A stretch of DNA of 63,260 nucleotides, from NCBI RefSeq assembly GCF_000513115.1, contig NZ_BAUU01000028.1, positions 1 through 63,260 on the forward strand. The letters are read 5' to 3'. This DNA comes from Halalkalibacter hemicellulosilyticusJCM 9152. GTDB lineage: Bacteria > Bacillota > Bacilli > Bacillales > Bacillaceae_D. Below, one piece after another: positions 28,621 through 37,819 of the stretch. Each line of letters starts with the position of its first letter. The first letter of the stretch is position 1. The notes under the pieces are model-generated. The model saw nothing but the letters and a program-made list of their open reading frames with translations, searched no databases and was not told where the DNA came from. A program made the position numbers and the translations under genes.

Positions 28621-29415
28621 ATGTTTAGCAAACTAACAGAAAAGGATTTTTTAGTACTAAGAGGACCGTTTGAATCCGGAAGGCAGTCACCTGTCTCTTT
28701 AGGTAGCGCAATGATACTCGCTATTTTCGGTCAAGCGTTACTGGTTTTTTTAAGTTTTTTTATTGGTAATTATTCCGTACTACCTTTTACAGATACTCTA
28801 GTAGCCATTCATTTCTGGATAACAGTTGTAATTGTTGCACTAACGATTGTATACTCATTTCCGTATTTTTATAAAAATCATCAAAAGTCACAATATTTGC
28901 TAAGTGTATTTACGGCACAAAATTTATTTACTTTATCGCCATATATATTGATTTTGCTAACAATGGGTGCGAAATTACCAGAAGATTATATTTTAGAGCA
29001 TATTGTAATATTTATTTATATTACAGCAGGAGTAGGAGTGATATTATTTATTGCAACGTGTATTCGTTTTTATATTTTGCTTATGAAAGGGGCATATAGA
29101 AAGGGATCTTCGCGGGATAGATTGAGGGGAAAGTTCGAAGGGAAAATCAATATGGCTTCGATTGGAGCTGGAAGTATAGGTGTTGTTGCTAGTGTGCAAT
29201 ATTTGATGAGAAATGTCGATTTTATGGATTATGAGGTTTTGTTTATCATTGCAATATTTTTATTAATATTCTATACAATGATCTTTATTCTTCCAGAACA
29301 GCTTGTCATTTTGTATTGTAAATATCGCTTTAAAAGCTTTAATTTTAGACCGAGTGGTAAGTATTTAACGTTAATTCCACTGCAGGAAACGGATAAAGAC
29401 GAAAAAAACGCATAA
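28621..29415 (+). CDS. Membrane protein, putative immunity protein (paralogue 1)
   Basis: This 264-residue protein has about six membrane segments and a short cytoplasmic N-terminus carrying FLVLRGPFESGRQSP. It ends with a conserved LPEQLVILYCKYRFKSFNF stretch and a hydrophilic tail. The family is not recognised. A second copy lies at 31111-31898, and both N-termini share the FLVLRGPFESGRQSP segment exactly. Position after a toxin-tail remnant suggests an immunity role, which is inference. The ribosome binding site is GGGGG. Confidence 0.65.
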   Translation: MFSKLTEKDFLVLRGPFESGRQSPVSLGSAMILAIFGQALLVFLSFFIGNYSVLPFTDTLVAIHFWITVVIVALTIVYSFPYFYKNHQKSQYLLSVFTAQNLFTLSPYILILLTMGAKLPEDYILEHIVIFIYITAGVGVILFIATCIRFYILLMKGAYRKGSSRDRLRGKFEGKINMASIGAGSIGVVASVQYLMRNVDFMDYEVLFIIAIFLLIFYTMIFILPEQLVILYCKYRFKSFNFRPSGKYLTLIPLQETDKDEKNA

Positions 29416-29442
29416 TAACTGATGATAGAAAGGATGAACGAA

Positions 29443-29895
29443 ATGACCATCGAGAAACGTGCACTTCAATTTGATAATCTATTAGTATACGAAAAAACAC
29501 AGCTACGCACCGATTGGCAGGAAGGCTTTTTTATGATGGAGGATCTATTGCTTTCTGAAGGAATCTATAAAACAGGGCCTGTCTTTTTCTCTGTTGCACC
29601 TGCAGAGGGAGAAAAGTCTTTTGGTCATTTTACGTATTATTTACCGATTAATGAAGCGGTTCGTTTGGAGGATGAACCTGACTTTCGTTTTGAGGAGACA
29701 TTTCGTATAGAGGATGCTCTAGTATTGCGACAAGCCAATGAATCGGTTGATTTCCACGCAGCTAATGATCGAGTACGAGAGTATGCCAATGAACAAGGGA
29801 TCCTGTTAGAGGATACTTTTTATTGTGTGTTATTAGAAGTGTATGGTGATATGATCATTGATTTATATGTACCAATTCAAGGGAGAGGCGAGTAA
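29443..29895 (+). CDS. DUF5085-like protein 1
   Basis: This 150-residue acidic soluble protein has an N-terminal TIEKRALQFDNLL and an alpha-beta pattern like GyrI-type domains. The ATG at 29443 follows AAAGGATG at proper distance; the ATG at 29422 lacks a site. It resembles DUF5085 proteins that accompany LXG toxins in bacilli. It sits 2 bp before a sequence-related gene (29898), so the pair probably forms a complex. The function is unknown. Confidence 0.6.
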   Translation: MTIEKRALQFDNLLVYEKTQLRTDWQEGFFMMEDLLLSEGIYKTGPVFFSVAPAEGEKSFGHFTYYLPINEAVRLEDEPDFRFEETFRIEDALVLRQANESVDFHAANDRVREYANEQGILLEDTFYCVLLEVYGDMIIDLYVPIQGRGE

Positions 29896-29897
29896 TT

Positions 29898-30341
29898 ATG
29901 ATCGATAATCATACTATTGCCTATCGAAATGTTGTATCAAAGTATTATCAATTTGTGCCGGAGGAAATTGAACTTGCTTTTCAAGATTTTGAAGCGTTGT
30001 TAGAGAAGCATCAATACCATCCAACGGGTACGGTTTTTTTCTCTATTATGAGTGATCCTACGGAAGAGATTATGACTGCGGAAATTTTCTTTGGGATAGA
30101 GGAAGAGCAATTTGCACTCGAATCAGAAGATTATTTACGGTTTCGTAGCTACTTTTCGGTGAAGCCGATGTTCATGACGCGTGTAGAAGGGGATATTCAG
30201 GAACAAGCACAAGTGAAATATTGGGAGTTAATAGAACGATTGAATCAATTGGGAGTTGAGCAAGCAACTCCTGTCTTTGTGGAATATAAACGAACACATT
30301 CAGATCAATCGTATATTGAGATGAGTGTAGGATATCGATGA
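29898..30341 (+). CDS. DUF5085-like protein 2
   Basis: This 147-residue acidic soluble protein is distantly similar to its upstream neighbour. Both have a [GT]PVFF/GTVFFS strand followed by an acidic helix region and end with a PVFVEY/IIDLYVP strand. It overlaps the upstream end of the lipoprotein gene region by 4 bp. I read it as DUF5085-like, a family found beside type VII toxins with no known activity. Confidence 0.58.
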   Translation: MIDNHTIAYRNVVSKYYQFVPEEIELAFQDFEALLEKHQYHPTGTVFFSIMSDPTEEIMTAEIFFGIEEEQFALESEDYLRFRSYFSVKPMFMTRVEGDIQEQAQVKYWELIERLNQLGVEQATPVFVEYKRTHSDQSYIEMSVGYR

Positions 30342-30364
30342 CAATACTAGAGGGAGACAAAAAT

Positions 30365-31030
30365 ATGAAAAGGTTATTGATGACCATTATTTTCTTAATA
30401 GGTATGACGATAGTCGGCTGTAGCTCTGAGGATACGAATACAGATGAGGAAGGGGCCGATGCAAGCATGGAAGAAGAAAATCGAGACGGAGTTGAAGAGG
30501 ATGACAACTTCACAGATGACGAAGAGACTTCTGCAAATGAGAAAGAAGAATTAGATGTAGCCGATGATGAAGACTCTGCTGCTATAGCAACTGAAGGTTT
30601 GCAGCTTCAAGTAAATAAAGTCGACCAAGAAGCGGGGGTAACGATTGAAAATCATCCTCTATATGCGGACATTAATGAGCTTGTCACAGCTGATCCTGAA
30701 TTGGGCATTCCGAATGATTTTAGTGTTGTTCCACTTGATATTTACATAACAGAGGAAGGCAGCAGTTTGTTCTTCTTAGCGGTGAATCGTCTAGATATAC
30801 CGATTAAAAATGCTTCATTCGATTTTACATTAGGGAATACGGATGGTGAGCTCGTGTTTGATCAGATAGACATCTATTTGAGTGAAGAGGAATTTGGTGT
30901 TATTGAACCAAATCATACCCTTCCTTTCTTTCTCGATCTGACACCAGAAGGCGAAGAATTATATGAATCATTAACAATGGATAATGTGTTCATGGATATT
31001 GAGAACTTTTCAATGGATGTCGAGGAATAA
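30365..31030 (+). CDS. Secreted lipoprotein of the type VII accessory region
   Basis: The 221-residue precursor has a signal peptide and lipobox (TIVGC), then a ~55-residue linker rich in D/E. A globular part of ~140 residues is rich in beta strands (FSVVPLDIYITEEGSSLFFL). An earlier ATG at 30338 lacks a ribosome binding site; ATG 30365 follows AGAGGGAG. The family is not recognised. Lipoproteins near LXG toxins can act as extracytoplasmic immunity or adaptor proteins, and that remains open here. Confidence 0.62.
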   Translation: MKRLLMTIIFLIGMTIVGCSSEDTNTDEEGADASMEEENRDGVEEDDNFTDDEETSANEKEELDVADDEDSAAIATEGLQLQVNKVDQEAGVTIENHPLYADINELVTADPELGIPNDFSVVPLDIYITEEGSSLFFLAVNRLDIPIKNASFDFTLGNTDGELVFDQIDIYLSEEEFGVIEPNHTLPFFLDLTPEGEELYESLTMDNVFMDIENFSMDVEE

Positions 31031-31033
31031 CTG

Positions 31034-31075
31034 ATAATAAAGATGAACAATCAATTGATTGTTCATCTTTATTAT
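31034..31075. terminator. 42-bp perfect palindrome, likely bidirectional terminator
   Basis: The sequence is exactly self-complementary over 42 bp with its centre at 31054/31055 (arms begin ATAATAAAGATGAACAATC). It starts four bases after the lipoprotein stop, and the AT-rich ends could serve as the U tract. The absence of any loop makes it unusual for a terminator. Confidence 0.6.
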
Positions 31076-31110
31076 GTGCAGTAAATAGGTTGTTTAAAAG
31101 GAGATCTATC

Positions 31111-31898
31111 ATGATAAGAAAACTTAAAGAGGAAGATTTTCTAGTACTAAGAGGTCCTTTTGAGTCTGGAAGGCAGTCACCTGGTTCATTAGGTGCAGCC
31201 TAATAATGTTTCTATTTATCCAACCATTATTCTTGTATTTTGAGCATGATTTAGGTGTATATTCTGTATACCCTTATTCAGATGAGATTATATTTGTACA
31301 TACAACCATAACTGTTATATTGATGGTTTTGTCAATTATTTTCTGTATATCAAAAATATATTTACGTTTTCAAGAAATTCAATATTTGGTTGTTATTCTT
31401 GTTTCTCAAAATGTTGGTCTCACATCTTCCTTTATTATTTCGATTTTGTTACTTGGAGAAGAGGTCTCAGATGTGTCTCCCGTACCAACTCATTTTTTAC
31501 TTAGTTATACGATAATAACTTTATCTATAGGTCTTGCCTTGTTTTGTATCACTTTCTTGCGTTTCTACATCCTAATCCATAAAGGACAATACCGCAAAGG
31601 TTCGTCTAAAGATCGACTCAGAAGTAAACTTGAAACTAAATCATATCTACCCATGGCCATTATGTATAGTATAGGATTTGTCTTTGTACTCCAATATTTA
31701 TTTAGAAATACTGGATTTGTACAATATGAATCTATTTTCATTCTAGTTATGTTGCTACTTATTTTTTATTCCATGATCTTTGTTCTTCCTGAACAACTGG
31801 TCATTCTTTATTGCAAATATCGTTTTAAAAGCTTCAATTTCGAATCCAATGGGAAATACTTACTACCGCTAGCAGAGGACGAAGATAATCAGTACTAG
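31111..31898 (+). CDS. Membrane protein, putative immunity protein (paralogue 2, frameshifted as sequenced)
   Basis: This is the paralogue of 28621-29415. The ATG at 31111 follows AAAGGAG and the first frame reads FLVLRGPFESGRQSPGSLGAA before a stop at 31201. The downstream frame from 31206 carries all the membrane segments to KSFNFESNGKYLLP. One base added near 31200 joins them as LGAALIMFLFIQ, in line with LGSAMILAIFG of the paralogue, giving 262 residues against 264. Its role would be as for paralogue 1. Confidence 0.6.
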
Positions 31899-31990
31899 AG
31901 CTATTAGCAGATATATGAAGAAAAAGAGGTTCTTAGATAATTAGATTTATGAATATAATTATTTATTCAATTGGCAAATGTATTCGTAAA

Positions 31991-32027
31991 AAAAGCTAAC
32001 AAGGAAATACTTTCCTCGTTAGCTTTT
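31991..32027. terminator. Bidirectional terminator between convergent genes
   Basis: An inverted repeat, AAAAGCTAAC (31991-32000) and GTTAGCTTTT (32018-32027), extends inward with AGGAAA/TTTCCT. A-rich and T-rich flanks allow termination in both directions, between the paralogue 2 gene and the leftward chemoreceptor gene. Confidence 0.75.
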
Positions 32028-32045
32028 GCATAGCGATTAATCAGA

Positions 32046-34045
32046 TTACACTTTAAACTTTGCTAAAACTTCCTTTAACTCTGCTGCCAAATGGCTCAAG
32101 TCTTGTGCGGATGAGGATACCTCTTCCATTGAAGCGAGCTGTGCTTCAGATGAGTGGGCGATCTCTTGTGTGCGATTGGAATTTACTTCTGTAATTTGGG
32201 CAATTTCGTTAAAGGCTGCTGTGACTTCCTCAGCGCCTGCTGACATTTCCTCCGATGTAGCAGCCATGTTTGAAATTTGGTCAGCAACTTGATTGGTTAA
32301 CTCAATAATTTCGCTAAACTGTTGTTTGGTTTTTTCGGCAATGGTCAATCCTTCGCTTACTTCACTTGTAACGGCGTTCATCGACTCATTCGAATGTTCG
32401 ATATCGAGCTGAATTTCGTTAATAATGTTTGAAATTTGCATCGATGATTGTTGCGAATCCTCGGCAAGCTTTCGAACTTCGTCTGCTACGACCGCAAACC
32501 CTTTTCCATGACTTCCCGCTCTTGCTGCTTCAATTGCCGCATTTAATGCTAACAGATTTGTTTGCTCAGCAATACCTGTAATGACATTTAAAATGTTGCT
32601 AATATCCTTTGATTTAACGGCAAGCTTTTTCGTAAGGTCGTCTGTTTCTAATACGGACTGTTGGATGACGTTCATTTGTTGGATGTTTCGTTCAACAGAA
32701 CGTCCACCTTCCTGCGCTTTTTCAATCGTAGTTGAGGCTGTTTCTGAGACAAATGAAGCCGATTCGGCCATGTCTTGTACGCCTCTTGCTACTTCATCCA
32801 ATGATACCAAGCTCTCCTTAACCCCTGTAGCTTGCTGAGTCGAGCCTTTTGCTACTTCTTGAATGGATGCAGCGATTTGCTCAGTTGTTTGAGACGTCTG
32901 CTCGGAGGTTGCTGATAGCTCTTCCGCTGAGGCAGCGACGGTATCAGTGCTCGTGTTCACTTGCTCCACTAACGCTTTTAAATGTTCAGTCATTTGATTC
33001 GTATGGTGAGCAAGAGCCCCAATTTCATCTTCTTTTTTGATGGATAGTGGTTTACTCGTCAAATCCCCTTTGGCAACGTTTTGAACATGACTTGTAATTT
33101 GCGAATCGGACGGCTAATATTTCTGGCGATGATTAAAGCTAGGCCACTAATGATTACGGATGCGATGATCATGATGATAATCGATGTCCATTTAACCGTT
33201 TCAGCTCCTGCTAGGACGACGTTCATCGGAGTGAAAAAGTAAATGCTGTAACCAGCAGTTGGTATGGATGCGTGTGCGACTAAGCTTTCCTCTCCGTTCG
33301 CTTGAACAATCGATGTTCCGCTTTCTTCACTTCTAGATTCAAATAAAGTCATTAAGTCACTTTCAAGGTTAGCTTCTGTTATATGTAAGCCAACTAAATC
33401 CTCGTTGGGGTGGGATTGAATAATATCTTGATCATCGATAAAGACTGTGTGGCTGTTGGCGTTTGATGTATTTAATAGAAACTGTTCGATCAACGCTTCA
33501 AAGTTAACAGAAGCAGACATGACACCAAGTCTATTGCCAGAAGAATCATTAACAGGCGTAGCGACAACAACGATGCGATTACCAGTAGCGTTAGACGTTA
33601 GTACGCTAGACATATTCTGGTCGCCAGCCATCCCTTCTTGAAAGTAGTCACGATCTGAAAGGTCGAGAACGCCAATATGCTCTTCTGTTGTATGGGCTTC
33701 TACGATACCTTCTGCTCCAGTAAAGACGACAGTCTCATAAGTAGGGTCTTGGGCTTTAACGGTATTCATTAATTGGAGTGTATCCTCTAAATGCTCACTA
33801 CGAATCGCATTGGATTGTGAGATAATTGAAATTTCATCAAGTCGTTTAACAAGCCACTCTTCCATACCTTGAACCGTACTTTCGGCTTGTACTCCCAACA
33901 ACATTTCTTCTTTCGTAATTAATTCCTCACGACTAGATTGATAGATAAGTGTAGATGTAACCATGATTGGAATAATACCAATTGATAAAAAAGCTAAGAC
34001 AAATTTAACATTGATTGATTTTTTGATTTTAGAAAACAAGTTCAT
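32046..34045 (-). CDS. Methyl-accepting chemotaxis protein (frameshifted as sequenced)
   Basis: After joining, this is a 666-residue chemoreceptor. It has an N-terminal membrane segment (about 13-35), an extracellular dCache-type sensor (35-275), a second membrane segment (about 281-303), a HAMP domain and the cytoplasmic signalling hairpin with its tip ([20 protein letters not shown]). The first frame ends in the HAMP region at 33059. One base added near 33089 restores [19 protein letters not shown] and the rest. The ribosome binding site AGGAGG is ideal. The ligand is unknown. Confidence 0.88.
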
Positions 34046-34320
34046 TCGATCCTCCTATGTAAAGCTTTAATAAGATAATTGTACCACCTTTATTTAGTAA
34101 CAAATACCCGGTAAAAATTAACCTCAGAGACCGTTTTTTGTAAAAAATTCTATTTTAAAATAATAATAGGTGCCATATGTAAATGAATAGTAAATATGAA
34201 TAGTACGAAGTGTATGAGAATCAATGGGTGATTTGAGTACACTAGGAAGCGTAAAAGCTAGGTTTATTAGGTGTATCTTATGGAGGCCGACCTTACTACT
34301 TTTAAAAAAGCACGTTGATA

Positions 34321-34359
34321 TTTACAAAACCTTTACAAAAACTTTACACAAGGTTCATG
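34321..34359 (+). promoter_or_regulatory. PhoP-like box: TTTACA direct repeats at 11-bp steps
   Basis: TTTACA occurs at 34321, 34332 and 34343, each exactly 11 bp apart, with a weaker fourth (TTCATG) at 34354. This is the architecture of Bacillus PhoP binding sites. It lies about 80 bp before a Na/phosphate cotransporter, which supports phosphate control. The rest of the 34046-34436 gap shows no gene. Confidence 0.72.
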
Positions 34360-34436
34360 TACAAAAATATGTATTTTCTTTAGGATGATGGAGGGGAATA
34401 AAGATGTTAAAAAATGTCGAATGAATAGAAGAAGGG

Positions 34437-36068
34437 ATGATTGTATTGGATGTGCAATCCTTATTATTTATGTTCTTTGGGGGTCTGGGAATCTTCTTAT
34501 TTGGGATTAAATATTTAGGAGATGGCCTTCAAAAGGTTGCTGGCGATGGGCTTAGAGACTTATTGGAACGCTTTACGTCAAACCCGATTATGGGTGTATT
34601 TGCAGGGATATTTGTTACGATTTTGCTACAAACGAGTACAGGAACGACAGTATTAACAATTGGTCTTGTTAATGCAGGCTTTATGACGTTGAAGCAAGCA
34701 ATTGGCGTTATTATTGGCGCCAATATCGGTACGACCGTAACCGCATTTATCATTGGAATCAAAATATCGACCTATGCTTTGCCGATTGTCGCTGTCGGAA
34801 CCTTTTTCATTTTTTTCTTTAAAAATCGCAAGTTAAATAATTATGGACAAGTCATCTTTGGCTTCGGTGCTTTATTTTTAGGTTTGAACTTAATGAGTGA
34901 TGGATTAAAGCCGCTAAGAGACGTACAAGCATTTGCTGAATTAACCGTTAGTATGAGTAACAACCCATTACTTGGTGTGTTAATTGGGACGTTGTTTACG
35001 ATAGCTGTACAAAGCTCCTCTGCTGCGATTGGTTTATTGCAAACCCTTTTTGGTCAGGGATTAATGGAGCTAGACGCGGCATTACCAGTTTTGTTTGGTG
35101 ATAATATCGGAACGACGATTACAGCTGTACTTGCGTCAATTGGGGCATCAATCGCAGCTAAGCGAGCGGCGTTAACCCATGTTATATTTAATTTGGTTGG
35201 TGCAACGATCGTCTTAATATTACTAGTTCCTTTTACAAGGCTGATTGAATTTATACAAAGTCAATTAGGGTTAAATCCTGAAATGACGATTGCGTTTGCT
35301 CATGGGATATTCAACGTGTCTAATGCGCTAATTCAACTCCCTTTTATTGCGGTGTTAGCTTGGATCGTTATGAAGCTTATTCCGGGTGAAGATTCAGCGA
35401 TTCCGTATAAAACTGTTCATTTAGATGAACAATTTATTAGACAATCACCTGCTATCGCACTAGGGCAAGGAAAGAAAGAAGTGCTTCGTATGGCTGAGTT
35501 ATCTGAGAAAGGATTAGAGGAAGTTAGCCATTATTTTAGGACACAAGGGAAGAAGCATGGTGAACTGATTCCACAATACGAGGATGCGATAAATAATTTA
35601 GATAAGAAGATTACGGATTATCTTGTGCAAGTTTCCTCACATTCATTGTCTGGAGCGGATTCGAACATTCATCATATGCTTATGAATACGGTTCGAGATC
35701 TTGAACGAATTGGTGATCATATGGAAAATATGATGGAGCTCATTGAATATCAAATTGTGAATAAAGTGAAATTTTCTGATTTGGCTGTTTCTGGCTTAGA
35801 GGAAATGTTTGAATTAACGATTTCAACGCTGAGACAATCTATTAGAGCGCTTGAATCTGGTGATCTTACTGAAGCGAGAGCGGTTCTAGAAAAGGAAGAG
35901 AAGATTGATAAAATGGAGCGCGACCTTCGTAAGAAACATATTAAACGTGTCAATGAAAATCAATGTACAGGCTCTGCGGGGATTATTTATGTTGATATTG
36001 TAAGTAATTTAGAGCGAGTGGGTGATCATGCTGTGAATATTGCTGAAGAGGTCATTGGAGAAGGATAA
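34437..36068 (+). CDS. Na/Pi cotransporter family protein with PhoU-like tail
   Basis: This 543-residue protein has two inverted PF02690 repeats, with the substrate-site motifs QTSTGTTVLTIG (about residue 65) and QSSSAAIGL (about 190). About eight membrane segments reach residue 320. A cytoplasmic helical PhoU-like domain follows (about 350-540, DLERIGDHMENMM and NLERVGDHAVNIAEE). It would import phosphate with sodium, a sensible choice for an alkaliphile. GAAGGG fits a TTG start at 34446 better than the ATG at 34437, so the true protein may be three residues shorter. Confidence 0.88.
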   Translation: MIVLDVQSLLFMFFGGLGIFLFGIKYLGDGLQKVAGDGLRDLLERFTSNPIMGVFAGIFVTILLQTSTGTTVLTIGLVNAGFMTLKQAIGVIIGANIGTTVTAFIIGIKISTYALPIVAVGTFFIFFFKNRKLNNYGQVIFGFGALFLGLNLMSDGLKPLRDVQAFAELTVSMSNNPLLGVLIGTLFTIAVQSSSAAIGLLQTLFGQGLMELDAALPVLFGDNIGTTITAVLASIGASIAAKRAALTHVIFNLVGATIVLILLVPFTRLIEFIQSQLGLNPEMTIAFAHGIFNVSNALIQLPFIAVLAWIVMKLIPGEDSAIPYKTVHLDEQFIRQSPAIALGQGKKEVLRMAELSEKGLEEVSHYFRTQGKKHGELIPQYEDAINNLDKKITDYLVQVSSHSLSGADSNIHHMLMNTVRDLERIGDHMENMMELIEYQIVNKVKFSDLAVSGLEEMFELTISTLRQSIRALESGDLTEARAVLEKEEKIDKMERDLRKKHIKRVNENQCTGSAGIIYVDIVSNLERVGDHAVNIAEEVIGEG

Positions 36069-36101
36069 GTGAAAGAAACGCTTATAATAAAATATAATTC
36101 G

Positions 36102-36134
36102 AAAAGCGCTTGGATGGGGTTCCAAGCGCTTTTC
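36102..36134. terminator. Terminator after the Na/Pi cotransporter
   Basis: A perfect 14-bp stem, GAAAAGCGCTTGGA (36102-36115) with TCCAAGCGCTTTTC (36121-36134), has a 5-base loop. It lies 34 bp after the stop codon. Confidence 0.75.
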
Positions 36135-36285
36135 AGCATTGTCGAATGAATACTTTTTGGGATGAGTATTCGTTGCTAGTATATCGGCACATTGTAGCTT
36201 GGACAATGAAATTTACTCTTTTTTTACAAAATTTACGTAAAGTTTAGATTTTACTTCATTTCGTTATTGATCAAAAAAGAAACCG

Positions 36286-36320
36286 TTGTCATTTTCTTGT
36301 ATTCATATTATGATGAATAC
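36286..36320 (+). promoter_or_regulatory. Candidate uxa promoter with overlapping inverted repeat
   Basis: A promoter-like pair, TTGTCA (36286-36291) and TATGAT (36309-36314) with 17-bp spacing, is overlapped by the inverted repeat GTATTCAT-N6-ATGAATAC (36299-36320). Upstream, loosely phased TTTAC repeats (36212, 36223, 36232, TTTAGA at 36243) resemble a weak PhoP-like box. No gene lies in 36069-36385. Confidence 0.5.
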
Positions 36321-36351
36321 ATAAAGATGTGTAAAAAATATTAGTGAGAGA

Positions 36352-36369
36352 AATAACAACGTTATTATT
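36352..36369 (+). promoter_or_regulatory. Shared palindromic operator before uxaC
   Basis: AATAACAAC-GTTATTATT is an 18-bp near-palindrome centred on AACGTT, of the type bound by LacI/GntR sugar repressors. It lies downstream of the candidate promoter and ends a few bases before the uxaC ribosome binding site. The same core recurs at 40923-40940. Confidence 0.65.
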
Positions 36370-36385
36370 TTGAGGAGGATATGAA

Positions 36386-37798
36386 ATGAAACCGTTTATT
36401 CACGATGATTTTATGCTGCAAAATAAGGTAGCGAAGAAGCTATACCATGAATATGCAGCAGGTATGCCTATTTTCGATTTTCATTGTCACTTAAGTCCAC
36501 AAGAAATCAGTGATAATCATCAATTTTCGACGATTTCGGAGATTTGGTTACATGGTGATCATTATAAATGGAGAGCGATGAGAACGTTAGGGATTGATGA
36601 GCAATATGTAACAGGTTCAGCATCTGATGAGGAGAAATTTCAGCAATGGTCAAAAACGGTTCCACATACGATTGGGAATCCGTTGTACCATTGGACACAC
36701 CTTGAACTGAAACGATACTTCGGAATTGACGAGCTATTAAATGAGCAAACGAGTAAGCGAATTTGGGAAGCGACGAATGAGCAGCTACAACAGCCTGAAT
36801 TAACAACACAAAGCATTATTGAAAAGTCAAACGTTCGTGGGATTTGTACAACAGATGATCCGACAGATACATTGGAATACCATAAACAAATTGCGCTTAA
36901 TCAAGACATTAAGACAGCTGTATTGCCTACGTTCCGTCCTGACAAAGCGATCGAAATTCAACAGGATGGCTTCCAAAGCTATATTCAGAAATTAGGAGAA
37001 TCAGCAGACATCTCGATTCAGCGTTATGATGATGTGCTAAAAGCGTTAGAGCGTCGAATGGATGCCTTTGCTGAAGTAGGATGTGTCGTTTCTGATCATG
37101 GACTACAAACATTACCATTCGAATCGGTTACGAAAGAGGAAGCAGATCGTATTTTTGAACAACGAATGAGTGGTGAGCATGTGACAGAGAAAGAAATTGA
37201 GAAATATCGTACGTATACAATGGTCTTCTTAGGAAAGCAATATCATCGACGTGGTTGGGTGATGCAGCTTCACTTAGGAGCGATTCGTAATAATAATAAA
37301 CGAATGTTTCATAAGCTAGGTCCAGATAAGGGCTTTGATTCGATGTACGATTTTGATATGGCCTCTTCACTAAATGGCTTTTTTAATAAGTTAGATTCGA
37401 CCGATCAATTGCCAAAGACGATCGTCTATAATTTAAATCCGATTCACAATGAGGTGATCGCGACAACGATAGGGAACTTCCAATCATCAGATGCGAGAGG
37501 GAAGCTCCAATTTGGATCAGGCTGGTGGTTTAATGATCAAAAGGTAGGTATGGTCAGACAAATGACAGATCTAGCGAATCATGGGTTACTTAGTACATTT
37601 GTTGGGATGTTAACGGATTCAAGAAGCTTTCTTTCCTATACACGTCATGAGTATTTCAGACGAATTCTATGTAATGTAATAGGTGAGTGGGTAGAGCTTG
37701 GTGAAGCTCCTGAGGATTATACGCTACTTGGGAAAATGATCGAGGACATTTGCTTCCGTAATGCCAATCAATTCTTTGGTGTAGAGCTTGAGCGATAA
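36386..37798 (+). CDS. uxaC: Glucuronate (uronate) isomerase
   Basis: This 470-residue enzyme of the amidohydrolase-like uronate isomerase family interconverts glucuronate/fructuronate and galacturonate/tagaturonate. The metal-site motif FDFHCHLSPQEI is at residues 31-42. Other family blocks are GICTTDDPTDTLEYH (about 150) and GWVMQLHLGAIRNNN (about 290). The length is typical. It has a strong ribosome binding site (GAGGAGG). It is the first gene of the uxaC-uxaA-uxaB operon and is regulated through the operator at 36352. Confidence 0.96.
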   Translation: MKPFIHDDFMLQNKVAKKLYHEYAAGMPIFDFHCHLSPQEISDNHQFSTISEIWLHGDHYKWRAMRTLGIDEQYVTGSASDEEKFQQWSKTVPHTIGNPLYHWTHLELKRYFGIDELLNEQTSKRIWEATNEQLQQPELTTQSIIEKSNVRGICTTDDPTDTLEYHKQIALNQDIKTAVLPTFRPDKAIEIQQDGFQSYIQKLGESADISIQRYDDVLKALERRMDAFAEVGCVVSDHGLQTLPFESVTKEEADRIFEQRMSGEHVTEKEIEKYRTYTMVFLGKQYHRRGWVMQLHLGAIRNNNKRMFHKLGPDKGFDSMYDFDMASSLNGFFNKLDSTDQLPKTIVYNLNPIHNEVIATTIGNFQSSDARGKLQFGSGWWFNDQKVGMVRQMTDLANHGLLSTFVGMLTDSRSFLSYTRHEYFRRILCNVIGEWVELGEAPEDYTLLGKMIEDICFRNANQFFGVELER

Positions 37799-37819
37799 TA
37801 AGAATGAGGAGGGACGAAG

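Noticed and set aside
32581-33040. Plus-strand frames inside the chemoreceptor gene
   Set aside because: They are complements of a well-supported signalling domain with all family motifs on the minus strand.
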